Source of the DNA: Steinernema hermaphroditum
Lineage: Eukaryota; Nematoda; Chromadorea; Rhabditida; Steinernematidae
Direction of reading: 5' to 3'
Assembly: GCA_030435675.1 (NCBI GenBank)
Contig: CM059621.1
Span: 8,432,001 to 8,496,000 of the forward strand
DNA length: 64,000 bases
Numbering within the stretch: the stretch's first letter is position 1; each line of letters opens with the position of its first letter. A model generated the notes under the pieces. It was not told the origin of the DNA. It saw nothing but the letters and a program-made list of their open reading frames with translations, and searched no databases. Shown here piece by piece: positions 46,446 through 56,931 of this stretch. Made by a program: the position numbers and the translations under genes.

Positions 46446-46802
46446 CTATTCCATGGTGATGTTGTTGGCCAAAAAGCCAAGTGAAAGTGAACCAGATTGA
46501 GTCGTATTCATCGGAACCCATCCTAGAGCATGATTTACGATCTCTTGCCTGCGCCACCTTTTGCGTTGCAGGCACCGACTCCGTCTGACACTTCTGCTAT
46601 CGCGCACATAGTGTAAACCTACAATGTTTACACTGAAAAATCCGATGAACATCAGGAACTTCTTGTGCTCGTTCCACCTGCCGTCTCCATAAAAGGTGAC
46701 ATCGTGTTGATCTGTGCTGTAGGGCCCCAGAAAAATCGTCGGCATTCTTGACCTCTCTCTAAAGTCTTCTTTCCCACAGGAACACTGACCGATCGAGAAC
46801 AT
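46446..46802 (-). CDS. hypothetical 118-codon frame
   Basis: An ATG-initiated open frame with one hydrophobic stretch (KFLMFIGFFSVNIVGL) and a basic segment (RRSRCLQRKRWRRQE). No domain, no splice signals and weak codon bias. It could be a small membrane protein or chance; listed because the surrounding 350 bp hold nothing else. Confidence 0.18.
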   Translation of the reverse strand: MFSIGQCSCGKEDFRERSRMPTIFLGPYSTDQHDVTFYGDGRWNEHKKFLMFIGFFSVNIVGLHYVRDSRSVRRSRCLQRKRWRRQEIVNHALGWVPMNTTQSGSLSLGFLANNITME

Positions 46803-46964
46803 TCTGCTCTTTTAGCCTCAAGATGATCCTCCTCCCTCTGGTGTTTTCATCTCTAATCCGTTTACTCACAACGTAGTGTTTGTTTTGTCTCCGAGACGAC
46901 CTGTGGGTAAACTCCTTCGCCTCGCCTCTTCCTTCTCTCAGATCGAATTCGCCAAAAACGACCG

Positions 46965-47220
46965 ATGGACGACTCTTCCTCCCGACGCTCCTCCATCCTC
47001 GTCCCCATCTCCACCATCTCCTTCTCCGACCCCTACAAATGTGAGTCTCACCCGCTCCTCGACTACCGTATCCCTGGTAGACATCGGCCACCGCCACCGG
47101 TACCGCTGGTACCACCGCTGCGAGATCCTCTCGGCCATCGCCATCGGCTTCCTCGTTGTCGCCTCTCTCATCGTCTTCACCGTCGCCGTCATGATCGCAA
47201 TAAAATTTATTGAGCTTTAA
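46965..47220 (+). CDS. very small single-pass membrane protein (71 aa)
   Basis: Exons 46965-47040 and 47081-47220 join in phase 1 across a 40-bp intron. The protein has a Ser-rich N-terminus (MDDSSSRRSSILVPISTISF), a basic/aromatic stretch (YIGHRHRYRWYHRCE) and one C-terminal span (ILSAIAIGFLVVASLIVFTV) ending MIAIKFIEL. It looks like a tail-anchored or N-in single-pass protein. CTCTCAG at 46935-46941 may be a trans-splice acceptor. The AATAAA at 47199-47204 lies inside the last codons (GCA ATA AAA TTT), so the 3' UTR must be extremely short. Family unknown. Confidence 0.6.
47199..47211. terminator. overlapping two-way polyadenylation signal
   Basis: AATAAAATTTATT supplies AATAAA to the plus-strand membrane-protein gene (inside its coding end) and TTTATT, the complement of AATAAA, to the minus-strand EB gene that stops at 47244. 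Confidence 0.55.
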
Positions 47221-47243
47221 TTAATACAGTACACTTCTAACGT

Positions 47244-47646
47244 TCATCCAGCCGCCGAGAAGGGGGCGCGGGACTGCCCGCCGCCAAAGAAGTTGCCGAA
47301 GAGTTTGAGGAGGTCGGAGCCCTGGGGAACGAGGCCGGGAACTACCACTGAACGAGGTTACTACGGTAGAGGGGGAGGACTTACGGGGAGGAGGGGCGGG
47401 AGTCGTCGGAGGGGGAGGCAGAGGAACACACTTGTCCTCCTTCTGCTGGTACTGGCATCTGCAGGAGCATCTTCCACGGTAGCAGCCGGAGTTGGAGGGG
47501 CACTGCTCCTGCACGAAGCAGTGACCGCCCAGGGGAACCTTATTGTGGCAGCTCGTGTCGCGCGAGAGGCCCGACTGAAAAGGGACGTGATAGCAGGAGA
47601 AGACTAATAACACGCGCCAAAAAGCGATGCCTCTCCACTGTGGCAT
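47244..47646 (-). CDS. small secreted EB-module protein (119 aa)
   Basis: Exons 47646-47385 and 47341-47244 join in phase 1. The N-terminus is hydrophobic (IAFWRVLLVFSCYHVPFQ) and fits a signal peptide, although a CCTTTTCAG inside it could instead be a splice acceptor for an upstream exon. The mature part holds one EB module (CHNKVPLGGHCFVQEQC...GCYRGRCSCRCQYQQKEDKC), then a proline-rich linker (PLPPPPTTPAPPP) and a Gly/Phe C-terminus (LFGNFFGGGQSR). EB modules are cysteine-rich extracellular domains common in nematodes; a binding role is likely but unproven. It is divergent from the forkhead gene with only 90 bp between the start codons. Confidence 0.7.
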
Positions 47647-47736
47647 TGCTTTTCTGTCCATATAACATGGGTCATCGCCACAGGACCAGTGCCAGCTATC
47701 AAGCTCCTCTTCCTCGAGATACCAACCACCGAAGCG
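47647..47736. promoter_or_regulatory. 90-bp divergent promoter region
   Basis: Only these bases separate the ATG of the EB gene (minus) from the first in-frame ATG of the forkhead gene (plus). Both transcripts must start within or across this segment, or one gene has an upstream exon elsewhere. It contains a candidate TTTCTGTCC/CCACAG acceptor for the forkhead transcript at about 47672-47682. Confidence 0.4.
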
Positions 47737-49570
47737 ATGCAGACCCGACAGATTCCCGTTCACACTCCCATCGCCCCCATCTTTCACCCTTCGCATCGTT
47801 ATGTGCGTCCCATTCAACGCGCCTCTGTCCGGGCGTCGCCAATCCCGTCCCCGGTGGACCCCGAAATGGTCGCCCAGTCAGGACTTTCCTACGCTGCGCT
47901 GAACGCCTTCGCCATCCTCCACTCCCCCGACGGCACCATAACCAACACTGGCGCTTACCAGTTCTATGAGTGAGTATCCGTTCTAGAACCGTGGTTCTAG
48001 TGTCGTTTTCAGAACCTACTTCCCCGGACTCACCTCCGCCAAGGACACGTGGAAGCAGTCGGTGCGCCACAACTTCTGCACCACCAAGTACTTCGTGAAG
48101 ATCCAGGACGGCGTCTACCGTCTCACGACGGACCCCATCCAGATCGCGAAGTTCAAGAAGTCGGTGGAGAAGCGTTGCACCGAAGAGAACCTCGAACTCA
48201 CTAAGAGGGACATGACCAACACCGACGCCCTCCAGTCCATCCTCGACCGTTTCATGAAGTGGGCCAACAGGGCGCCGGTGGTGATGCTGACGCCACCCTC
48301 GGACGTCGAAGGCGATCGGAGACTGGCACCGAGGAAGGCGGCGAAGCGGAAGGCCGACGCCATGGACGCAAACGAGGTGCAGATCCTGCGCAACATGAAC
48401 ATCCCCGTGCGGGAGGCGACGCCGAATCCCCAGATGATGCCGCAGTCTCCACACACCCCGCAGACGCCTCCCGCTCCCTACGGCTACGGTCAGCAGGCCT
48501 ACCAGCAGCCGAAACCCCAAGTCGTCTACCAAGCCCTTCCGAACCAGCATCCCGCCCAGCAGAGAAGTCCCTATCCCGTACAGTACTACGGCTACCCTCA
48601 GGGTTACCAGTACGCCACTCCGCAGCCTGCTCCCTCCCAGATGGGCGCCGCGATGCCGGTGTCGCCCCAGATGTATCAACACCCCCAGTACCAGAACTAC
48701 TACCAGCCGCCCGCCCAGGTGCCCGCCCAGATGCCTCGGCGCCAGCCCCATCCTCAAGCGCATTATCAACAGCACCCGCAGATGCAGCCGGCGCCAAAGA
48801 TGATGCGCATGGTCTCGGGTGCCCAGATGCAGAACCCCCAGCAAGGAGTCGTCTACAGGAAGATGCCCAACGGCGAGATTAGACCTGTTCAGGTGGTGTC
48901 CAACGCTCGCCAGGTCATGCAGTCGGGAATGTTCTACCAAGTCCCTGGCCAGAGACCGGTTCAGGCGCCGACTCCCCAAGCCCAACCTGGTCCGGTTAGG
49001 CAGGCACCCATCCAGAACACACCCCGTCCGACATCCGCCAAGACCGACACTTCTCCAATACTCCCCCAGAAGCAGCCCAACAGTCCCCTTCTTATGGAAA
49101 CCCCTCAACCTCAGGTCAGGCCGACCCCACCCAAAACGCCTCAAGTGCCTGTCTCCGCCCCGGTTCAGCCAAAGGCGCCTGTAGTAGAGGCTCCCCAAGT
49201 TGTGCCCAAGTCAGAAGTCATCCAGCTAGCCCCCACTCCTGTCCAGCAGGCGCCTCCAGCTCCTAAGCCACAGCAAGTCTCCTGTCCCGAACCGGTACAG
49301 GTCCAAACTCCCGAGCCGGAGCCCGTCGAAGAACTCACCCCGGAGAATGAGAACGACGTCTTCAAGATCTACGACAACCTCGTCCCCTACGACCCGATCG
49401 AACCATGGACCTTCACTAAGACGGCGGACTACCTAGACCCCGAAGAGTATAAAGGAGGAATGCACCCAATCCTGGGCATACCCTCATGGCGCGTCGAGGA
49501 CCTAGAGGGAAAGGACGACGACTTCTGGAATCAGCCACAGACTCTGATAACAGGATACTGTGGTCTATAG
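47737..49570 (+). CDS. divergent forkhead-domain transcription factor
   Basis: Exons 47737-47969 and 48013-49570 give 596 aa. The forkhead domain is near the N-terminus (about residues 50-140): SYAALNAFAILHSPDG for helix 1, AYQFYETYFPGL for helix 2, and the recognition helix DTWKQSVRHNF, where W-x-x-S-x-RHN is the invariant DNA-contact core, then FVKIQDGVYRLT. Helix 3 is less conserved than in FOXA/FOXO types, so it is a divergent member. The remaining 400 residues are Pro/Gln/Tyr-rich low complexity (QPKPQVVYQALPNQHPAQQR-like), a probable activation region, and the C-terminus is acidic with EPWTFTKTADYLDPEEY. A basic cluster (RRLAPRKAAKRKA) after the domain may be a nuclear signal. The 42-residue lead-in before the domain is taken from the first ATG. 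AATAAA at 49598. The stop codon is 43 bp from that of the convergent EB gene. Confidence 0.85.
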
Positions 49571-49613
49571 GGTTACGGCGATGTTACGAGATTCTAGAAT
49601 AAAGAAATGAAAA

Positions 49614-52436
49614 CTAAAAACGAACCTTTTCGCAGTCTTTCGCGCAGAGCTGGCTAGGATTGTTCGTGGGGTGGGTGAGCGCGTCGATGAAGGGGTGGAA
49701 AGACTTCATGCATGCGCACTTCCCGGCCACACACTCCATCCCCTCGCCTCCGCCGCACTGACTGTCGCTTGTGCACTCCGAGTTGAGTTGGCCCCTGGCG
49801 ACGCATTCGCCGTGGAGGTAGAGGGCGTTTGGCGCCAGCGCGTTGCAGGGCCGTCGACAGCAGCTCGACTGGGAGAATCCGCCATCTGAAACACGTACTC
49901 ATAAACCATATCAACGAAGTTACGGACTGATTTGCTCTGCGAGGCACGTGGAATACCGGAAGAACATGAATATTGTATTGTATTGCTCACGGATCTCTTT
50001 CAAAATTCGTAAGGGCCCTAGCACAAGAAATTTGCGAATTTTGCGCGAATCCATCGGCAGGTTTACAATGGAAATCACAATCTTGCTCACTTTCCTCGTG
50101 ATGAGTTGCGCTATTTTGTTCGGCATCGTTTAGTGGACCGAATGGGTTTGATCTGAGCGTTATCCGCAGAGAAATAAGTTTCTCAACTAATGTGAATTCA
50201 CTAAACGCACTAAATGATGCTGAACAAAGTTACGCTCGGAAATTCTAACGAAATTGAAATATACAGCCACGGAAAGAAGCGGCGAAAAGAAAAAGGAAGA
50301 AAGCGAGCATAGCTTGTGTAGTCAGGGAAAGCGTGGCGGGAGAACTAGCTCTTGCTGGAATCTTTTCGAGCAAGAGGGTCTCAGCTCGATTCACTAATAT
50401 CTCAGTGGAGATGCATTTGTGCAAAAGTCCATCTAGTAGCAGTTGGTCGCCAGGAAACAGAGTTTCGAAAGAGTGCAAGCTTGCAGAAAAAAGTCGAACT
50501 GAAATAACTTCCCGCCAAAAGTGTCTTTTTTATTTGCCGCCGAGGTTTCCACCTGAAATCCAGACAAAGAGCGAATCCAGCTCCACAGTCGGATGTGCCT
50601 GATTTTATACCCGCTCAGCTCAAAAAAGGAAAACTCACCGGAGATACGGTAGCAGAAGTGGGTGTCGCTCGGACATTTGGAGGAGTTGGCGTTAGGTTCG
50701 CACGAGTAGTTGATGTCGATGTGGGAGCCCAGAGGACACACCTTCGGGCAGCAGTGGCCGGTGGGAGACTCTTCGGAGGTGATGCACACATAGCCGGCGG
50801 GACAGTCATCGGAGTCCGGCACGAAGTTGTGCACCTGGGCCATGCTAGCCCTGCGGACACAACTTCCGCTCGGGACCCCTCCGAGGGGACAGTTCGCCGT
50901 GGCGACGCATCGAGAGCCTTGTTGAACGGTGCCGGAAATGCAGACGCACTGCGAGTTGAGGCAGGCAGAGAAGGGCGCCGTGCAGTCGTAGTGGCGCGAG
51001 CATCGGTCGCCCACTCGGGACACTGAAGGAAACACAGAAGTCATTGGATCAGCCAAAGTTGACACATTGGGTACATGTGGTAAAAGCAACAGTTCTGAAT
51101 TCTACTTTCACGATATTTTTGAGGGTCAATCCTTTTTGGAGACTCTCACTCGTGTCGCGGTGGTGAGCGGTCGGTCCCTCCGGTCGCTCTCTGAGTGTCT
51201 GGTTTGGTCAGATGGCAAACCCTGTGGCAGTTGTGAGTTTTCCGGCTTCCAGAGGGAATTGGGACACCCGGAAGCCGTAGTCCCACCACCGCTGACAACA
51301 AGATGTCCGACACCAGGAATCACGCTGCGTGAGATGTCACCCTGAAGGTCGCCGACGCTCTGAGTACCAGCGAAGACGCAACTCCCGGACCATGGACTAT
51401 CAGATGCAAGCTCAGAAGCGTCCGCTGTGTTGCAAACAATGTTACGCTGCGGCATCCGAAGATTTGCCGACTCCCAGATGCCCCTTGAAGTGCGCCGCCA
51501 CCCACCGGTTCGACATCAACGCCACGCCCGGGATGAAGCCGTCTGCCAGACATCCGCTGTTTGTCTATTTTCGGTGTTGCGCAAGGCGTAATGCCTTTGA
51601 TTCGCGAAATAAAGTCAAAGTCATCCTTTGTGAGGGTCAATCCTTTTTACAAGATTCAAAAATCAATCTTTGTTTTAACGCAATGCAAAGACTAGCTCTG
51701 AATCCTTCATAGATGCTTACTCGCACAAGAGAAACAGGCAGACACTTCACTGTCCGTCTACGAGATTTCACAATAGTCAACTTGATCAAATGATATCCAC
51801 AGCGTTTGTCTAGACATAGACCCCAGGCGCGATTTTCTGCTAAACAAAGAGACAATTGCTAAGCAGACCTGCATGAAATCGCTTAATTTCCGATTCCAGA
51901 TGAACAGCGCGGTGGAGGATAGGGTAGTGTGTCCACCCTCTATATATTTCCAGAAGTCTTTTTGTAGTCACTTTTCAGAGAGGATACGGTAGTAGCCTAA
52001 CCAACCTGTGACGCACTCTCCGTTCCGCAGGGACGTCGATCCTCTCTGCACGCACTGACACCTTCCGTTCCGACAGAAAAGCGGCTCTCTGCATTTGACA
52101 GAGCACTCGGCCCCTATCTTGGAAGGCACTAAAAGCGGAGCGGATCAGGAGTCTCTAGCGCAGCCCTACGTCTCTGGCAGGATGGATTCATGCCCTTGTC
52201 GTCGACCACCTCCACATAGTGCGCGTGGCATCTGCATCTCCCACGCAGACACACGGAACCTTTGTTCTCGCAGTCGGCGTTGATGTCGCATGGTCCGCCG
52301 ATTTTAGACTTGCCTAAAAGGGTCGTATTGAGGGAGGGGGGTCTCTGGGGCCAGAAGTACCATCGCAGGGTCGGTAGGAGGAAGCGACGACGTGTGTAGG
52401 GAAGAAGGCGACGCAGAGGAGAACGCCGATGAGCAT
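49614..52436 (-). CDS. multi-EB-module secreted protein (332 aa)
   Basis: Exons 52436-52361, 52313-52170, 52128-52006, 51022-50639 and 49885-49614 sum to 333 codons. After the signal peptide (MLIGVLLCVAFFPTHVVA) come repeated EB/EGF-like units: GPCDINADCENKGSVCLRGR, AECSVKCREPLFCRNGRCQC, GDRCSRHYDCTAPFSACLNS, DDCPAGYVCITSEESPTGHC, then SECTSDSQCGGGEGMECVAG with CACMKSFHPF. More than 30 cysteines; no membrane span, so it is probably a secreted or cuticle/extracellular-matrix protein. Intron 3 is about 1 kb and intron 4 about 750 bp; the others are about 40-47 bp. The function is unknown, as for most nematode EB proteins. Confidence 0.85.
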
Positions 52437-52646
52437 GGGGAGCGACTGAAGGATGACCTGAAATCGCGCATCGATTCGCGCGTCGCCCGAGGGATCTCAA
52501 ATCGATCGGATGCGCGACGGAACTGGAAGGAAAGGTCACTCGGCGCAGATTTCGAACGGGACGATCGGATCGATTTATTTACAAACTGAACGGCGGAGGA
52601 TATGTACAGGATATGTGCCAGGGCTCCCCGAATGTCGTGTGGCGCC

Positions 52647-53823
52647 CTAAGGGGACACCGTAGAAGGTTGGGGTGAGGGACTGCTCAAGGCTGGGTCGTG
52701 GGAAGTCATGTCGCCGGTGGACTTGATGACGGATATGACGATTGCGGCGACGACGAGTAGCAGGATGAAGGTGTAGAGACAGACCCGAAAGATGAAGACG
52801 CGCTGGCGGACGAAGACGCGGTTCGAAAGCTGTTCGCGGGGCACTTCGCCCGCTTCCAACTCTGAAATCAGATGAGTCACCGGGGATCGGGGAGCCGGGC
52901 TGGTTTAAAGAAGGATGTGTCGGGTCATCAGCCAAAAATAGTCAAAAGTGGAGAGTCTAGATGGTGACTTTTAAAGGTGACGGGGGGCCTAAGGATAAGA
53001 TGTCGTCGAAATTTGGCAAAATTAAAAATACTTTCTCTACCGTACTTTTTAGTCGGCACCGATAATTTAGTGCTCTTTTTCGTTTTCAGACCAGCGATGC
53101 CGAAATTTCACTGATCTCCGGTTCAGACAGAATGGCCCAAAAAGGGCACCTAAACATAAACCTAGACTGTCATTTCTGAAGCATCGAGACGTGAGATATA
53201 TACGGAAATAACAATCAAACGCGTCGAAAACGATTTTCCAAAACGATTTGCCACAGTCTGCGCGATCTGTGGCACAAATAAATGACTAGAATGTTTTTAA
53301 CTTCTTCTGCGTAGCGTATCAAATTTTATCTTTAGGCTCTCGAAATGGCCATTTCTGTTATTGTGTTTGCAAGTAAACGACGCAGATAAAGGTGGTCGTT
53401 AGGCGAGCTGTCGATGTTTTGCGACCCATGAAGATAACGCCAAACGAGCTTGCCCAGAAAATAATCCCTCTGCTACGTCAACCTCGCATTCCCGCGTAAT
53501 CGGCGGTTCCGGCGCCACACCCTTCCATCGATCAGAGCACACAAGGACCCACCTGGAGCGATCCTCCTCGTCCTACCGGGAAAGTCCCTCCGCAGCGTCG
53601 CGATGGCTTCGGGCGTCAGATTCCCCTCCTCGAGCGCCTTCGACGCCATCGCCTCCTCGTAGGTCGGAGGGAAGGCGTACGGCGACGTCGGCGCGGGCGG
53701 GGGCTGGATCGGGTCCGAGTGTCTCCTCGGCGGCGACGTAGCTACTGTGGCTACAGTAGGCTGGGCTTCAGACGGCGCCGAGGGGACGGACACCACTGCC
53801 TCCTCGGCACTCTCGGTCATCAT
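52647..53823 (-). CDS. single-pass membrane protein with a PPxY motif (161 aa)
   Basis: Exons 53823-53553 and 52861-52647 join in phase 1. The N-terminal 90 residues are acidic then Pro-rich (PPRRHSDPIQPPPAPTSP) and contain PPTYEEAM, a PPxY ligand for WW domains such as those of Nedd4-type ubiquitin ligases. A basic stretch (RRDFPGRTRRIAP and NRVFVRQRVFIFR) precedes one membrane span (VCLYTFILLLVVAAIVISVI); the 28-residue outside tail is Ser/Pro-rich (SSPSPQPSTVSP). Charge distribution puts the PPxY end in the cytosol. TCTTCCAG just before the double ATG is a candidate trans-splice acceptor. It looks like a small Nedd4 adaptor (NDFIP/LITAF-like logic) but without clear homology. Confidence 0.65.
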
Positions 53824-56275
53824 TTTGCACGGAGATTCTGGAAGAAAGGCGCGTGGAGTCGATTTCGTCAACGCAAACAGTCAAATAATTCGCGGTGATC
53901 AGGGGGGCTCGGAAGGGCGGAGGTGAGCAAGGCAGAAGAAGACGGGGAATGACGCAAGAGGAGAGGAAGTGGCGCAGCGAACGACACATGATTGTTTGAT
54001 TTTGAACTCCGGAGATAACGTCGATTTCGTTCTCTCTGGGGAGGCGCCGCACAAAAGGGCGTCGAAGTGCCCTTTTCGATCGCTCTTGTAGCAGGATTAG
54101 AGGGTGTGCAGGAGTGTACGACAGAACGGCTTTTATCAAGCAGGAGGCGCTTATCATCAGTTTGCTTTCCGTGCACCCGAGGTGGGCAAACAGAAGGTTC
54201 GCGGAAGCCAGTTATTGATCCGGAAGACATGGCGGCGTACAGTATGAGGACAGTTTCTGCAAGAGCCACGACAGTGAAGTTAAAGGTGACGAAACCAGTG
54301 GTCAAGGGGACTCGGTACGGATCAAGGCAGCTTCAGGATACAAAACGCTTTGTGGGAAAAGAATTCAAATATGAGTTACATTTCAGAGTTCAGAAGTGAA
54401 CGCAACATGAAGATACCAACTCCTTCTCCACTCTCACGTCCAGGAAAACGCTCTAGAAGTCGTCTACCGTCTGCACATCCAGCCCTGCATACCCAGTGAA
54501 CAAGTAAACAACTTCCTGATTTTAAAAAATCGAAGACTATCACGACAAAAAGATTACCAGATTAGGGGGAAGCACGTACCCTCAGAGAGCACACGGTGCC
54601 AGTCCTTCGAAGGTTTACAGCTCTGAACTCTAGGCACTACCGAAGAAAACAAACCGTCCGCTCCCTGGACAGTCGGCCATGTGATCGCCTCGGGGGACGC
54701 CACGCGCCCTCTTATCAGAGTCGGAGAGGCGAATCGACGTCAGATCGGAGCAGAGAGGGTTGGAAGAGGTAGAGGTAAACAGAGTGGGTGTCGTTTGGCG
54801 GAGATGACACTTTCCTGGAGAGGCCGAGGAGAAATGGACTGTTTGAACTGTGAATCGAATCGGTTTTGGGTCGACCTCAGAGGCGGCACAGCAGATTAGA
54901 GAACAAAATCAGATTTGGGGAAGAACATCTGGGATTGTTTTGTCTAACCTTTTTTCAATTGTCTTCTCTTGACACAAAGTGGACTGTTTGATCGGAGACG
55001 AGAGCTCAAGGGCAAAGACACAGCAACACCGAGCTGTGGAGGTTCTATGGAGTTTCCTACTCTACGAGTCGAGTCGAATGCTTCCTGCCAGATTGGAGTC
55101 TTGAGAGATGAATCCTCTATTCACAGAAGTAACCATTTAAGACAAATGAATATTACATTCCTTTTAAAACGAAACTTGATGTAAAAAATGTAAAAAAATC
55201 CAATTTTTATAGCTTAAATGATGTACCCAGAGATGTACTTGAAGTACCACTCTGTACTTCACTTCCAGTGGCTACAACTTTCTGGGTACAAGGACTCATT
55301 TGAAATGTTTCCGTGAAGGCCGTAATTGTCATTTAACCAAATTTGCAAAAAAAATCTATCGATGACAAACACAGTGGAATAACAAGAAGCGGCTTTACTA
55401 TTATTAAACAAACACTTCAGATCACTTTTGTCATCACAGTTATTTCTGAACACATATAAAGAAATAATGCGTCTGCACTAAAGAAACCAAAAATCAACGA
55501 ATCTTTGCTAATGGTCCATCAATCGTGAAGCACTAGGGTGCAAGTGCACACATAATTCTTTACAAATGAATCAAAAACATTCTTCCAGTCCTTATTTGAG
55601 CTTTATTTGAGCCTTGCTGTTTCTGTTGGATTCCACAAAGGTGCTTGTAGTTTTCTGTTGGAAGGATTCGCTGTCTAGAGAAAAAACAAAAAGGATGTTT
55701 TATGCGTGCGGAATTGTGGTCTTATCGTGTCGTTGTGGGGTATATGACTAAACGCCATAAGAAGAAAGAGTCACCCTGTATAAGAAGATTGCTGGGAAAG
55801 CTAACAAACAAACGTCTCATTCCACTAGATTCTTTTTTCTTCTAAGCCATGAGAGTTGGCGACGAACAATTGGGATTCAGCTGGAGTGTAGCGGATAATT
55901 GGGGCACTCCGTCCCAGCTGTATGGCATCCTACTCTAGCGCTTTTATGTCGTCCCATAGCTTCTTTATATCTTACTCAAACTCATGTTTGAACTGTAATC
56001 TTTCAGCCGAGCAGAAAAAAAGGATCGGACAAGATGCACGACAGAGCGCGAAGACATCAACTCTGGCACTTAATTACATCGGGCTAGTTAACGTCGACAG
56101 CCACAGAGCGCCTCTCGCGTCGCCACGACTCCTTATCAGAAGGCGCCTCTTCCACGTCCCCTCCCGATAGCGAAGGCCCAAGCCTCTCGACGCCTTTGAT
56201 GGACGGTGATTTATTGGACACATTATTCTGTACACAAACAATTGTGAGATCAACTCGGTTACGGTAGCCGGACGC
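53824..56275. other. 2.5-kb intergenic region
   Basis: No gene supported. A long minus-strand frame at 53868-54305 begins at a non-ATG codon and has no domain. 54950-55900 is AT-rich with scattered short frames. A minus-strand AATAAA for the histone gene is provided by TTTATT at 56210-56215. Confidence 0.5.
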
Positions 56276-56931
56276 TTAGGCGCTCTTCGTCTTTGTGGCG
56301 GCCTTCTTCGTCGCCTTTGGCTTCTTCTCCGCCTTCGGCTTCGCGGGGGCCTTCGCCTTCTTGGGGGTGGCCGCCTTCTTGGCTTTGGTGGGAGCCTTTT
56401 TCGCGGCGGGAGCCTTCTTCGCGGCAGGAACCTTCTTGGTGGCGGGCTTCTTTGGCGCCTTTTTCGCGGTCTGAGCTTTGGCGGGCTCCTTGAGGGGCAG
56501 ACGGATACGGCCGGTGGCGCCGCTGCCAGTCGCCTGTTGGAGCTTCTTCGACTGAAGACCCCTCTTCAGCGCCAGCTTGACCTTCGTGTTCAGCTGCAAC
56601 GAACCGCCCTGAGCGAGGTCCCGACGCGATCGATACTTACCCAGGCCTTGTCGTTTCCTACGTCGAAGTGCGCCAGGATGTAGTTGACGATGGCGGCCTT
56701 CGAGGAGCCCTTCTTCTCCTGGAGAGCCTTAAGGGCGGCGACGATCATGTCGAGGTAGCCGGGGTGGTTGACCGCCTTCTTCTCGGCCTTGGGGGCCTTA
56801 GCGGCCTTTGGCTTCTTAGGACTCTTCTTGGGGGGCGCGTTGGCCTCAGTGGCCTTGACGGCGGCCTTACGGCGTGCCTTCGGCTCCTCTACGGAGGTGG
56901 TTGCCTCAGAAGCGGCTTGCTCGGCGGACAT
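56276..56931 (-). CDS. linker histone H1
   Basis: Exons 56931-56641 and 56593-56276 give 202 aa. The acidic/Ala N-terminal tail is followed by the winged-helix globular domain (about residues 54-125): HPGYLDMIVAALKALQEKKG, SSKAAIVNYILAHFDVGNDK, LNTKVKLALKRGLQSKKLQQ, ATGSGATGRIRLP. The C-terminal tail is Lys/Ala/Pro repeats (AAKKAPAAKKAPTKAKKAA). Such H1 proteins bind linker DNA at the nucleosome dyad. The 47-bp intron inside the globular domain and presumed polyadenylation are consistent with a replication-independent H1. CpG-rich sequence upstream (56940-57100) is a plausible promoter. Confidence 0.95.

Noticed and set aside
46196..46480. Long open frames on both strands across the ATTCGA array
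   Set aside because: They are products of the repeat unit (repeating DSIFEDLRISNIRF-type text), not a gene.
47699..49198. 499-codon minus-strand frame, and long frames in the third reading frame, over the forkhead gene
   Set aside because: Shadow frames caused by the GC-rich third codon positions of the forkhead coding sequence.
53868..54305. 145-codon minus-strand frame with a hydrophobic start
   Set aside because: It begins at a non-ATG codon, has no domain, and a strong acceptor (CTCTTGCAG) falls inside the hydrophobic part.
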